Shown in pieces: positions 46,480 through 55,276 of a DNA stretch of 64,000 bases (within the stretch, counting starts at the first letter, position 1; each line of letters begins with the position of its first letter). The notes beneath the pieces were generated by a model. It was not told the origin of the DNA. It ran no database searches and saw only the letters and a program-made list of their open reading frames with translations. The translations under genes and the position numbers were made by a program. This DNA comes from an uncultured Bacteroidales bacterium. Lineage in GTDB: Bacteria; Bacteroidota; Bacteroidia; Bacteroidales; UBA932. The DNA is taken from contig CAMYYI010000002.1 of assembly GCA_947303465.1 (NCBI GenBank), positions 1 to 64,000 on the forward strand, written 5' to 3'.

Positions 46480-49400
46480 ATGAGATTTATGAAAATTCTC
46501 ACCGCCTCGGTGCTGCTGCTGTTGGCCAGTACAGGCCTTCATGCGCAAAACCGGACGGTTTCCGGAAAGGTTCTCGACGAAGCCGGACTTCCCTGTCCCG
46601 GCATCGCCGTGGTCGTTGACGGAACAACAAACGGCACTGTGTCGAACGAAGACGGATCCTGGTCCCTCAGCGTTCCCGCACGTGACGTCACACTGGTTTT
46701 CTCCAGCCTTGGGTACACTACACAGAGCCTGAATCTGGGCGCCGGCCAGAATTCGCTCGTCGTTACCATGGCTGAAGACAACATGACACTGGAGGAGACG
46801 ATAGTCGTAGGTTACGGTACCCAGAAAAAGGTCAACCTTACCGGCGCTATCACGGCAGTAGAGAGCAAGGCACTCGAAAACCGCAGTGCCCACAACCTCA
46901 CCACAATGCTGCAGGGATCAGTCCCCGGACTGAACGTCAGCACCTCCAGCGGCAACCCGGGTTCTACGGGAAGCCTGAACATCCGAGGCTATACCTCAAT
47001 CAACGGCGGTGACCCGCTGGTGCTTATAGACGGCATCGAAGGGAGCATCAACCGCATCAACCCCCAGGACGTCGAGTCCATTTCCGTTATCAAGGATGCA
47101 TCTTCGGCTGCGGTTTACGGCGCCCGTGCCGCATACGGCGTCATCCTTGTAACCACCAAGAACGGCAACACCGACAAGAACGCCGCCACAGTACGTTACA
47201 GCGGCCGTTACGGCGTTGAGATGCCTACCACCTCGACGGAATGGGAAACCACAGGTTACTGGTCGGTTTACACCATCAACAAGTTCTGGTACGAGACCAA
47301 GGGTTCCAATTACGTGAACTACACCGCCGAAGACATGCGCGAGCTGCTCGCCCGTGTGCATGACAAGACGGAGAATCCGGAGCGTCCCTGGGTGGTGATA
47401 AAAGACGGCAAGTACAAATACTACGCAAATACCGACTGGTGGCACGAGCTCTATAACGACGTTCACCCCACCACCAACCACAGCGTAAGCGTCAGCGGCG
47501 GTAATAAAGCCGTAAAGTACTATCTGTCAGGACAGTATGACCGTCAGGAAGGAATGGTGAAGGCCCGCCCGGACGTTTACGAGAAGTACAACCTCAGGGC
47601 AAAGATCGACGCCCGCATCAACAGCTGGGCCAGCATCAGCAACAACACCAACTTCTTCGTGGGCACATACGACTTCCCCGGCCTGGCCGACATTCAGGAT
47701 TCGTTCGCCTACGGTGACCGCCATGCTCCGGCGTGCTTCCCCCTGAAGAACCCGGACGGCACCTGGGTATACTTCGTGGACGCACTCGGTTACCGCGTGT
47801 GCAACGGTCGTCACTGGGCCTATGCCTCAAACAATCTGAATGTTGAAAAGAGGACTGACCTGGCGAACACCACCGAGCTTACAATCACCCCCTTCAAGGG
47901 ACTCACCCTCAAGGCCAACTACAGCTACCGCACCTACAACAACCACGACACCCACAGGCGAAACCTGATCGAATACTCCCAGTATCCCGGCGAAGTGGTT
48001 GTATACAACAACGGCGGAGCGTTCGACAACTACATGACGGAGGATATCAAAGAGTATGTCCGCCAGACCGTGAATGCCTACGCAACTTATGAGAACACTT
48101 TCGGAGACGCCCACAACCTCAAGGTAATGGCCGGTTACAACTACGACGACTACCATTACAAGAGAGTGGCGGCAAAGGGCTACGACCTCATCACCACAGA
48201 GCTCTCCGACCTTGCCCTCATCTCTACCGAGACCCGTACCCCGGAAGTCGGAGGCAACCAGTCCGCATGGAGGACCGCCGGCTTCTTCGGCCGTATCAAC
48301 TACGACTACAAGGGACGCTATCTCTTCGAGACCTCTGCCCGCTATGACGGTTCTTCCCGTTTCGCCAGAGGACACAAGTGGGGTTTCTTCCCTTCAGTTT
48401 CCGTTGGCTGGCGCATCAGCGAGGAACCTTTCTTCACGCCCGTCAAGCACGTCGTGAACAACCTCAAGCTCCGTGCATCATATGGTACCCTGGGCAACCA
48501 GAACGTGGCCAACTTCTCCTACATCCGCCTGGTAAACTTCAAGACCTTCTCGGCATACAACTTCGGAGACAACACTATGGCCCGCTACACGAACCTCGAC
48601 GCACCGGTAGCCTCCGACAAGACCTGGGAGGTCTCCAAGCAGAGCAACCTCGGTCTCGACCTGGCAATGTTCGGCAACAGGCTTGAATTCACCGGCGAAC
48701 TCTACATCCGCGACACCGACGGCATGCTTACCGACGGTATGGACCTGCCTTCCGTTTACGGAGCCGGTACTCCCCAGATGAACGCCGCCGACCTTCGCAC
48801 CAAAGGTTACGAACTCTCCCTCAGCTGGAGGGATTCCTTCAAGCTCTTCGGGCAGAACTTTGAATATTTCGTCAAGCCTACCCTGAGCGAGTACCGCTCA
48901 AACATCACCAAGTTCAACAACGAAACCAAGCTCCTCTCCAATTATTACGAGGGCATGGAGCTCGGTGAAATCTGGGGCTTCCATGTAATCGGTCTCTTCG
49001 ACAGCGACGAACAGGCTGCAGAGTACACCAGCAAGGTGGACCAGTCCTACTGCAACGCCAACCTGAACGGAGGCTGGAAAGCCGGAGACCTCATGTTCGC
49101 CGACCTCGGAGGCAAAGTCACCCGTGACGAGAACGGAAACGTCATTTCCGACGAGCCTGACGGCGTAATCGGAATCGGCGCCAACACCCTGGACGACCAT
49201 GGTGACAAGATCTACCTGGGCAACTCCCTCCCCCGCCTGCACTACGGCGTTACCACCGGTTTCTCCTATGCAGGTTTTGACGTGAGCGTGTTCTTCGAAG
49301 GTACCGGCGACCACTACTGGTATCCTGCCCGCTACAACTTCGACTTCTGGGGTCCCTACTCCCTCGGTTATCCCACCTTCCTTGCCAAGAATTTCCTTGA

Positions 49401-50268
49401 CAACTGCTGGGCCGAGGATAACAAGGACGCCTACTTCCCCAGGCCACGTTCCAATGTCGCTTCCAACGGCGGCGGCGAACTCGGCCGCGTGAACGACAGG
49501 TATATCCAGAATATCCGTTACCTGCGTTTCAAGAACATGACCATAGGCTACACCATCCCCGAGAAGATAGTCAACAAGATAGGCTTCGAGCAGATTCGTG
49601 TTTACGCTTCCGGCGAGAACATCGAGTACTGGTCCCCTATCAAGAAGATAACCGACCATCTGGATCCGGAGAGCTGCTTCAACCGTGGCGGCGATCCCGT
49701 GGATGACCTTAACAACACCTCCTATCCCTGGCAGAAGACCTTCATGTTAGGCGTTGACCTTACCTTCGGCGGAAGGGCCGCAAAGGCGGTCAGCACCGGA
49801 AAGGCCGCTGCTGCACTTGCCACAGAGGCCAAGGAGATAATCCGCGAAGTTGTGAAGGAGAAGATTGTTGAAGTTCCTGTCGAAAAGATCGTTGAGGTCG
49901 AGAAGATAGTGGAGGTTGAGAAACCCGTTCCCGCTTCTACTCTCAGCGGCGAGTACACCGATATGCTGTACTTCATCATCAACAAGGCTGAGCTGCGTCC
50001 CGAGGAGGCATTCAAGGTCGGACGTCTCTGCCAGATACTGAAAGACAATCCTGACTCCAGGATAGTTATTACAGGATATGCCGATTCCGGCACCGGTACT
50101 CCGGAGATCAACAGCGAACTCTCAGAGGCCCGTGCCAGCGCCGTTGCCGATCTGCTTGCCAAGGCAGGCATTTCCGCAGACCGCATCGTATGTCATGCCG
50201 CAGGTGGTGACAGAGACTCTTCTGCCAGCCCCGAGTCCAACCGTGTGGCCGTCTGTATCATCAAATAA
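46480..50268 (+). CDS. SusC/RagA-type TonB-linked outer-membrane protein fused to a C-terminal OmpA domain
   Basis: Protein of 1262 aa. Signal peptide (residues 1-22), CarboxypepD_reg-like domain (NRTVSGKVLDEAGLPCPG, about 24-100), TonB-dependent plug (EETIVVGYGTQKKVNLTG near 105 and the NIRGYTSINGGDPLVLIDG block near 168), then a beta-barrel to about residue 1097 (MLGVDLTFGG). Ordinary SusC proteins stop there. Here a charged linker with KIVEV repeats (about 1098-1153) leads into an OmpA-like domain (about 1155-1262): ITGYADSGTGTPEIN, LSEARASAVADLLAKAGI and ESNRVAVCI. The aspartate and arginine that bind diaminopimelate in OmpA domains are present. No frameshift or stop separates the parts. 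SusD follows 5 bases later. Confidence 0.93.
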   Translation: MRFMKILTASVLLLLASTGLHAQNRTVSGKVLDEAGLPCPGIAVVVDGTTNGTVSNEDGSWSLSVPARDVTLVFSSLGYTTQSLNLGAGQNSLVVTMAEDNMTLEETIVVGYGTQKKVNLTGAITAVESKALENRSAHNLTTMLQGSVPGLNVSTSSGNPGSTGSLNIRGYTSINGGDPLVLIDGIEGSINRINPQDVESISVIKDASSAAVYGARAAYGVILVTTKNGNTDKNAATVRYSGRYGVEMPTTSTEWETTGYWSVYTINKFWYETKGSNYVNYTAEDMRELLARVHDKTENPERPWVVIKDGKYKYYANTDWWHELYNDVHPTTNHSVSVSGGNKAVKYYLSGQYDRQEGMVKARPDVYEKYNLRAKIDARINSWASISNNTNFFVGTYDFPGLADIQDSFAYGDRHAPACFPLKNPDGTWVYFVDALGYRVCNGRHWAYASNNLNVEKRTDLANTTELTITPFKGLTLKANYSYRTYNNHDTHRRNLIEYSQYPGEVVVYNNGGAFDNYMTEDIKEYVRQTVNAYATYENTFGDAHNLKVMAGYNYDDYHYKRVAAKGYDLITTELSDLALISTETRTPEVGGNQSAWRTAGFFGRINYDYKGRYLFETSARYDGSSRFARGHKWGFFPSVSVGWRISEEPFFTPVKHVVNNLKLRASYGTLGNQNVANFSYIRLVNFKTFSAYNFGDNTMARYTNLDAPVASDKTWEVSKQSNLGLDLAMFGNRLEFTGELYIRDTDGMLTDGMDLPSVYGAGTPQMNAADLRTKGYELSLSWRDSFKLFGQNFEYFVKPTLSEYRSNITKFNNETKLLSNYYEGMELGEIWGFHVIGLFDSDEQAAEYTSKVDQSYCNANLNGGWKAGDLMFADLGGKVTRDENGNVISDEPDGVIGIGANTLDDHGDKIYLGNSLPRLHYGVTTGFSYAGFDVSVFFEGTGDHYWYPARYNFDFWGPYSLGYPTFLAKNFLDNCWAEDNKDAYFPRPRSNVASNGGGELGRVNDRYIQNIRYLRFKNMTIGYTIPEKIVNKIGFEQIRVYASGENIEYWSPIKKITDHLDPESCFNRGGDPVDDLNNTSYPWQKTFMLGVDLTFGGRAAKAVSTGKAAAALATEAKEIIREVVKEKIVEVPVEKIVEVEKIVEVEKPVPASTLSGEYTDMLYFIINKAELRPEEAFKVGRLCQILKDNPDSRIVITGYADSGTGTPEINSELSEARASAVADLLAKAGISADRIVCHAAGGDRDSSASPESNRVAVCIIK

Positions 50269-50273
50269 TTGAA

Positions 50274-52142
50274 ATGAGTATGAGAAAGCATATATTGTTT
50301 CTGGCAATCGCATCATTGATGACGGTTTCCTGCAACTTCGAGGATTTGCTGACCCTCGTACCCGAGTCTCAGCTTACGCCTGAGTCTTACTTCAAGACGG
50401 CGGAAGACCTTCAGCTCTTCTCGAATTCCTTCTACAACAACCTGCTCGACAAAGAGCCGTTTGCGAGGGAAAGCGACGTGTTCGTGAAGATGAATCCTTC
50501 CGACCTCATCCGCGGCGGCAGCGACCGCACCGTGCCCCCGTCGGGCGGCGGCTGGGATACCAAAGCCGGCTCCTGGAACGACCTCCGCAAGATGAATACC
50601 CTTCTTGCCAACATCGACAACTGCAACGACAAGAACGCAGTCGTGGAATATACCGCACTTGTCAAGTTCTGGCGTGCATACTTCTATGCCAACATGGTCC
50701 GCAAGTTCGGCGACGTGCCTTGGTACGAAGTCGAGCTCGGCTCTGCCGACGAAGCCCTCTACAACCCCCGCGACAGCCGCGAGACCATACTCCAGCACAT
50801 GATCGAGGATATTGATTATGCCATCGAGAACCTGCCCGGCAAAGCGAAGGCGCCCCAGACGGCTTACAGGGTCAACAGATACACGGCTATGATGCTCAAA
50901 GCCCAGTTCTGCCTCTTCGAGGGTACGTTCAGGAAATATCATTCAGAGCCTGCTCCGTTCTCTTGGTCCTACCAGGCCGCAGACGGCAGCACCCACGACT
51001 ATTCCTATTACCTCGACCTTGCCCAGGCGGCGGCTAAGCAGCTGATGGACACCGGAGCCTACAAGCTCTTCTCCACCGGTTCCGCAGCCACCGACTACCT
51101 GACGCTCTTCAATTCTGACAACGCCAACACGGACGAGATAATCCTGGCAGTAAACTTCGATCGCGACCTGAAGATCAAGCACGATTGCGGCCGTGACATC
51201 ACCAACCAGACTTCCGCCCGTTACGGCATGACCAAGAAGATGGTCGACATGTACCTGATGAAGGACGGCAGCCGTTTCACCGACAAACCCGGTTGGAACA
51301 TAATGCCTTTCGCCGAGGAAGTCGCCGACCGCGATCCCCGTCTTGCCCAGACCATACGCACTCCCGGCTATAGCTGGAAGAAGCCCGGCACCAGCAAGGA
51401 CGGCCCCGAATTCGCCTACTGCCAGACCGGTTACCAGACTATCAAGTACATCCCTTCGTATGACACCAAGCCTTACTCCACCGACAACTGTTTCAACGAC
51501 ATGCCGGTATACAGGTACGCCGAGGTCCTGCTTACCTATGCAGAAGCCAAGGCGGAACTTGGCACGCTTACCCAGGGAGACCTTGATATCTCCGTAAACA
51601 AACTGCGCGACCGCGTCGGCATGCCCCACATGGACATGGCCGCCGCCAATGCCAACCCCGATCCGTACCTTACCAACCCTCAGACCGGTTATACAAACGT
51701 GACCGGTTCCAACAAGGGCGTCATACTGGAAATCCGCAGGGAGCGTGCCGTAGAACTCTTCCAAGAGGGCTATGGCCGTTACTTCGACCTCATCCGCTGG
51801 AAGGCCGGCTACTGCATTTCCCAGCCCATGTACGGCATGTACATCCCCGGTCCCGGCGAGTACAATTTCGGCGATGACAGCAAGTACACCTTCTACGTAG
51901 GCAGCAGCAACGCGAGCGGCACCAAGTTCAAGATCTTCGATTCCGCCACAGGAGACAAGTCCGGCGACGACGAGGTCTTCTACCTGGTTGACCCGAATAC
52001 CGGCGAATACGCCACCGCAGGCGTACGCGACGCCCTCAAGACTGTCAGCCACGTATTCGACGAAAGCAAGCATTACTTCTTCCCTATTCCCGAGAACGAA
52101 CTGCTGCTCAACGAGAACCTCAAACAGAACCCTAACTGGTAA
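50274..52142 (+). CDS. SusD/RagB-type outer-membrane lipoprotein
   Basis: Surface substrate-binding lipoprotein (622 aa) that caps the SusC barrel. Signal with lipobox TVSC near residue 20, and the typical SusD start LLTLVPESQLTPESYFKTAEDLQ. The TPR-like helices and the C-terminal signature EIRRERAVELFQEGYGRYFDLIRWK near residue 490 and FPIPENELLLNENLKQNPNW at the end are family hallmarks. The ligand is not predictable; the enzyme next to it suggests a phosphorylated glycan or phosphodiester. It lies 5 bases after the SusC gene and 6 bases before the next lipoprotein gene. Confidence 0.95.
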   Translation: MSMRKHILFLAIASLMTVSCNFEDLLTLVPESQLTPESYFKTAEDLQLFSNSFYNNLLDKEPFARESDVFVKMNPSDLIRGGSDRTVPPSGGGWDTKAGSWNDLRKMNTLLANIDNCNDKNAVVEYTALVKFWRAYFYANMVRKFGDVPWYEVELGSADEALYNPRDSRETILQHMIEDIDYAIENLPGKAKAPQTAYRVNRYTAMMLKAQFCLFEGTFRKYHSEPAPFSWSYQAADGSTHDYSYYLDLAQAAAKQLMDTGAYKLFSTGSAATDYLTLFNSDNANTDEIILAVNFDRDLKIKHDCGRDITNQTSARYGMTKKMVDMYLMKDGSRFTDKPGWNIMPFAEEVADRDPRLAQTIRTPGYSWKKPGTSKDGPEFAYCQTGYQTIKYIPSYDTKPYSTDNCFNDMPVYRYAEVLLTYAEAKAELGTLTQGDLDISVNKLRDRVGMPHMDMAAANANPDPYLTNPQTGYTNVTGSNKGVILEIRRERAVELFQEGYGRYFDLIRWKAGYCISQPMYGMYIPGPGEYNFGDDSKYTFYVGSSNASGTKFKIFDSATGDKSGDDEVFYLVDPNTGEYATAGVRDALKTVSHVFDESKHYFFPIPENELLLNENLKQNPNW

Positions 52143-52148
52143 CAGATC

Positions 52149-54407
52149 ATGAAAAGGATAAACATTATATTCAAGGCCGTCGCCTTGATACTCGCAAGCT
52201 CCGCGGTTCTGGCATCATGTAAACCGGAACTTCAGGACACCGTTGCGAAAGCCGTTCTGGGTGACGTTTCCATGATGCACTTCGCCGCAAAGAATCCGGC
52301 GGAACAGACTGTTACGGTGTATTCGGACGGTGACTGGCATACTTCTGCGCCCTCTTGGATTACCGTGACTCCCGACACCGGTAACGGCGTTATTCCGGTG
52401 ACCGTGAAGGCCAGCGAGAACGTAGATGCCAACGGCATGCTCGAGCCCCGCAAGGACACGATCATCATTTCCGGCAACACGCTCGCCAGCCGCCTTATCA
52501 TAATCGTCACCCAGGAAGGTGACTCTTACCGCAATGCCGACCATCTGAGCGTGAGCAAGGTGACGGGCCTGGCGGACGGAAAGGCATTCATAATTGATGA
52601 TGCTACCGTAGCCGCAGTCACTTCCGCCGGATACGTATTGACCGACGGCACCGCCAACGTCTACGCAAAGAACGTAAATGATGTCAATGTAGGTGACAAG
52701 GTCAGCGTAAAGGGCCTCAAGGGCACCGCCAACGGGGTTCCTGTAATCAGCCAGGTGGACGAATGCAAGTTATTATCATCCGGCAGCTGTACCTATCCGG
52801 AACCTGTAGACCTCAACGAGGCCATCGCGGGTTACAAGGCGAATGCTGTCGAATACGTAAGCGCTTCCGGCGTTGTAGCCGGCGGCAACCTTATCGTCAC
52901 GGTTAACGAGACCGAGTATTCCATAAAGCAGATAGACTGCCCCGAGGAGCTCAGCATATCTGGCAAGAACGGAAACAAGGTCGTCCTAACCGGCTATTCC
53001 TGCGGACTTCTGGGCGCCAACATGTTCGGAATTCTCACCACTGAAATGAAGGACAACGGTCCTGCCATAGTTCCCAGGCCGGAGAAGCTCCTCTATGCCA
53101 AGTGGCGCTTCACCGCTACAACCATGACTGCATACCAGGATCTCTTTGGCGGCACAGCTGGAAAGCTTGATACCAGCGAGGGTACCGGCGGTCTGTATGT
53201 TCCTTCTAATGTTGAAGGAAACGGCAAGATCGAGTACTGGCAGATAGACAAGAGCGGCATCGACACCAACAACAAGGCATCCCGTATCATCGGTGGTACC
53301 GGACATCCTTACGTTACCGGTGTATGGCCCGGCGACTACTGGCTGTTCTCCGCTACCGACAATTACGAATACCCTGCAGGAACCAACCTGCACATCAAGT
53401 ATCTCACACGTGTTTCCGCAACCGGCCAGAGATACTGGATGCTCGAGTACTTCGACGGCAACGAGTGGCAGCCGGCCGATGAATATCCCGTTTCTACCGA
53501 GACAGAGTCCGGAACCAACGCCCAATACAACTTCAAGGAGCCCACTTCCAATGTGGCCGTAGAATGTGTCTGGACTCTCGCAGCTCCTTGCCGCGAGCCT
53601 ATGTTCAGGATGAGGTGCGTGGCCAACGCCCAGGCCAACGACAAGGGTCCCCTTGCCGCACCTAACGGCGGTACCTGCCGTATCGCAGACAACGGCGACG
53701 ACGGTGAGGATGAGGGGCCTGTCTTCGAAGTGACCAACGCCCCTGCAGGAGGCTCCGGCGGTAGCGGTGGCGGCAACACTGGCCCCCAGCCCGGCACAGT
53801 AGTATTCGAAGACAACTTCGAGTGGCTGGAGCCCTATGCAAGCAAAGCAGGCGCACCGGATGATGTTAAAGACAACTCCGTCGGGAGTTCTCCCAACATC
53901 TTCACCACCGAGGCTCTCATGCCAATACTTGCAGAACTCCAGGCTAAGGGTTATGGTTACATCTGGGGAGGCAAGGGTCTCGAGTGGTCTACTGCAGAGC
54001 CTGACAGCGGCAACGGCCGTACCCTCTACCTGCAGAAGAATTACCTTAAGTTCGGTAAGTCGGATTACAACTCCGGACTTATACTCCCTGCGCTCAGCGC
54101 TCTTACTTCCAGCGCAACTGTGGAGCTGACCTTCGACTGGTGCTGGTGTATGACCGGAAAGAGTAAGCCAGACATCATGACCCTGACCGCAGAAGTAGCC
54201 GGAGGCGAAAGCACCGAGCTCAATTCTACCCAGCCTACGGCCGATGATTTGACCAAACTTGAGTGGCAGCACGCATCCGTAACCATCAACGGAGCAACTG
54301 CTGATACCCGCATTACTCTTCGTCCTACCAACTCAGATCCCTATGTGAGCAATACCCGCGGCCAGAACCGCTGGTACCTGGACAACATCAAGATCGTGGT
54401 CAAATAG
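52149..54407 (+). CDS. Surface lipoprotein with BACON, DUF5689-like and two jelly-roll domains
   Basis: Lipoprotein of 752 aa (lipobox VLASC, cysteine 24). A BACON-like domain (about 35-120, with WITVTPDTGNGVIPVTVKA) is followed by a DUF5689-like OB fold (about 130-300, LTDGTANVYAKNVNDVNVGD), a beta-sandwich (about 310-530), a Gly/Ser linker (GGSGGSGGGNTG near 545) and a second sandwich (about 560-752) of carbohydrate-binding-module type. Position after SusD and the modular surface architecture make it the SusE/F-like binding protein of the locus. The ligand is unknown. A strong hairpin follows 14 bases after the stop. Confidence 0.82.
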   Translation: MKRINIIFKAVALILASSAVLASCKPELQDTVAKAVLGDVSMMHFAAKNPAEQTVTVYSDGDWHTSAPSWITVTPDTGNGVIPVTVKASENVDANGMLEPRKDTIIISGNTLASRLIIIVTQEGDSYRNADHLSVSKVTGLADGKAFIIDDATVAAVTSAGYVLTDGTANVYAKNVNDVNVGDKVSVKGLKGTANGVPVISQVDECKLLSSGSCTYPEPVDLNEAIAGYKANAVEYVSASGVVAGGNLIVTVNETEYSIKQIDCPEELSISGKNGNKVVLTGYSCGLLGANMFGILTTEMKDNGPAIVPRPEKLLYAKWRFTATTMTAYQDLFGGTAGKLDTSEGTGGLYVPSNVEGNGKIEYWQIDKSGIDTNNKASRIIGGTGHPYVTGVWPGDYWLFSATDNYEYPAGTNLHIKYLTRVSATGQRYWMLEYFDGNEWQPADEYPVSTETESGTNAQYNFKEPTSNVAVECVWTLAAPCREPMFRMRCVANAQANDKGPLAAPNGGTCRIADNGDDGEDEGPVFEVTNAPAGGSGGSGGGNTGPQPGTVVFEDNFEWLEPYASKAGAPDDVKDNSVGSSPNIFTTEALMPILAELQAKGYGYIWGGKGLEWSTAEPDSGNGRTLYLQKNYLKFGKSDYNSGLILPALSALTSSATVELTFDWCWCMTGKSKPDIMTLTAEVAGGESTELNSTQPTADDLTKLEWQHASVTINGATADTRITLRPTNSDPYVSNTRGQNRWYLDNIKIVVK

Positions 54408-54420
54408 TCACGGTTTCATA

Positions 54421-54464
54421 TAAGCAAAACAGGATGGCTCTCGCGAGTCATCCTGTTTTGCTTA
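54421..54464 (+). terminator. Terminator of the SusCD locus
   Basis: A 20-base stem (TAAGCAAAACAGGATG paired with CATCCTGTTTTGCTTA plus 4 inner pairs including one G:T) around loop TCGC, starting 13 bases after the stop codon. The T-run lies in the right arm. The stem is symmetric, so it could also stop transcription arriving from the minus strand. After it, 54465-54534 is a GC-rich stretch with small palindromes and no gene. Confidence 0.75.
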
Positions 54465-54534
54465 AAAAGCCGCAACTGCGGCCGGCCGGAGGCCGAAGTA
54501 CCCCTTGGGGCAGCCGCCATGCGGCGGGGTAGTA

Positions 54535-54705
54535 AAAAATAAGCCGTCAGCCGAATCTGTCAGAAAATTGTCTGGCTCGAATGATTTGGGCTCCGGTCCG
54601 GTTCGGGACTCCTGCTGCGGGGCAGGCCCGCCTTCCGCGGTCCGAGATTACCCGGTTAGTGAAAAACTTGATGTTTTCTCCTCTTGGGCCTGACGGCTTA
54701 ACTTG
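54535..54705 (-). ncRNA. ssrS: 6S-like RNA downstream of zapA (candidate)
   Basis: Between zapA and the SusCD terminator the minus strand shows a roughly 165-base segment closed by an 11-base perfect stem (TAAGCCGTCAG at 54700-54690 pairing with 54550-54540), with AU-rich flanking strands, a GC-rich apical hairpin (GCGGG/CCCGC) and a run of six U right after the closing stem. Size, rod-like fold, terminator and location just downstream of zapA, where 6S RNA lies in many bacteria, all fit a regulator of RNA polymerase. It is a structural call by eye; a long attenuator-like terminator is the alternative. Confidence 0.5.
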
Positions 54706-54987
54706 CTAAACCTTGGCGAGGTAGGCATCCAGGTCATCCTGGAGTTCCTTTGCCTCTGCGCCAAGCTGCTGCATGCGTTTCTGGCATGCTATGCGGTTGA
54801 CCGACTCGTTCAGCGTCACTATGATCAGCTTGTCAAGGGCGGTCTTGTCCGGATACTTGGAATCGTAGGAATTGAACTTGCGGTTTATCTCGTCTGCCGC
54901 AAGACGCATGGCCTCCTCCATTTCGGGAGTGGAGGCAACCATGGGATATTCATTCCCGGCTATCTTGAGTTTAATGTTCTGTGCCAT
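54706..54987 (-). CDS. zapA: Cell division protein ZapA
   Basis: Small protein (93 aa) that binds and bundles FtsZ at the Z-ring. The N-terminal LKIAGNEYPMVASTPEMEEAMRLAADEINRK segment and the C-terminal helix for dimer and tetramer coiled coils (QLGAEAKELQDDLDAYL) match the ZapA family; length is typical. It follows a coiled-coil gene by 2 bases, an arrangement common in Bacteroidota. Confidence 0.88.
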   Translation of the reverse strand: MAQNIKLKIAGNEYPMVASTPEMEEAMRLAADEINRKFNSYDSKYPDKTALDKLIIVTLNESVNRIACQKRMQQLGAEAKELQDDLDAYLAKV

Positions 54988-54989
54988 AA

Positions 54990-55259
54990 TTATTTCTCAA
55001 GGAGTTTGATGCAGTGGTCGATTTCTCTTACCAGTTTTGTGATACGTTCCTTTGCAAGAGCCGGGTCTCCGGTACCGGAAAAGGCAAATTGCAATCTGAG
55101 ATTGTCTATCTGAGAATCCAGATCGGTTATCTTTGCCTTATATGCGTCTATATCGGCCTTGCTGGCCTCGAGTTCCGCAGCCAGGGCGTCCGCACGCTGC
55201 TTCTCCGTCTCGTAGAGGGAAACCAGCTTCTCAATCCTAGATTTTATATCTTCCAGCAT
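54990..55259 (-). CDS. Small coiled-coil protein upstream of zapA
   Basis: Protein of 89 aa, nearly all helical with heptad pattern (IEKLVSLYETEKQRADALAAELEASKADIDAYKAKI) and a C-terminal ALAKERITKLVREIDHCIKLL segment. It resembles in size and location the ZapB-like partners encoded next to zapA in Bacteroidota. A role in division is inferred from position only. Confidence 0.72.
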   Translation of the reverse strand: MLEDIKSRIEKLVSLYETEKQRADALAAELEASKADIDAYKAKITDLDSQIDNLRLQFAFSGTGDPALAKERITKLVREIDHCIKLLEK

Positions 55260-55276
55260 AGCACAAATATAAGCAT

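Noticed and set aside
50943-54272. Minus-strand ORFs of 376 and 428 aa opposite susD and the lipoprotein gene
   Set aside because: Antisense shadows with no domain and no start signals.
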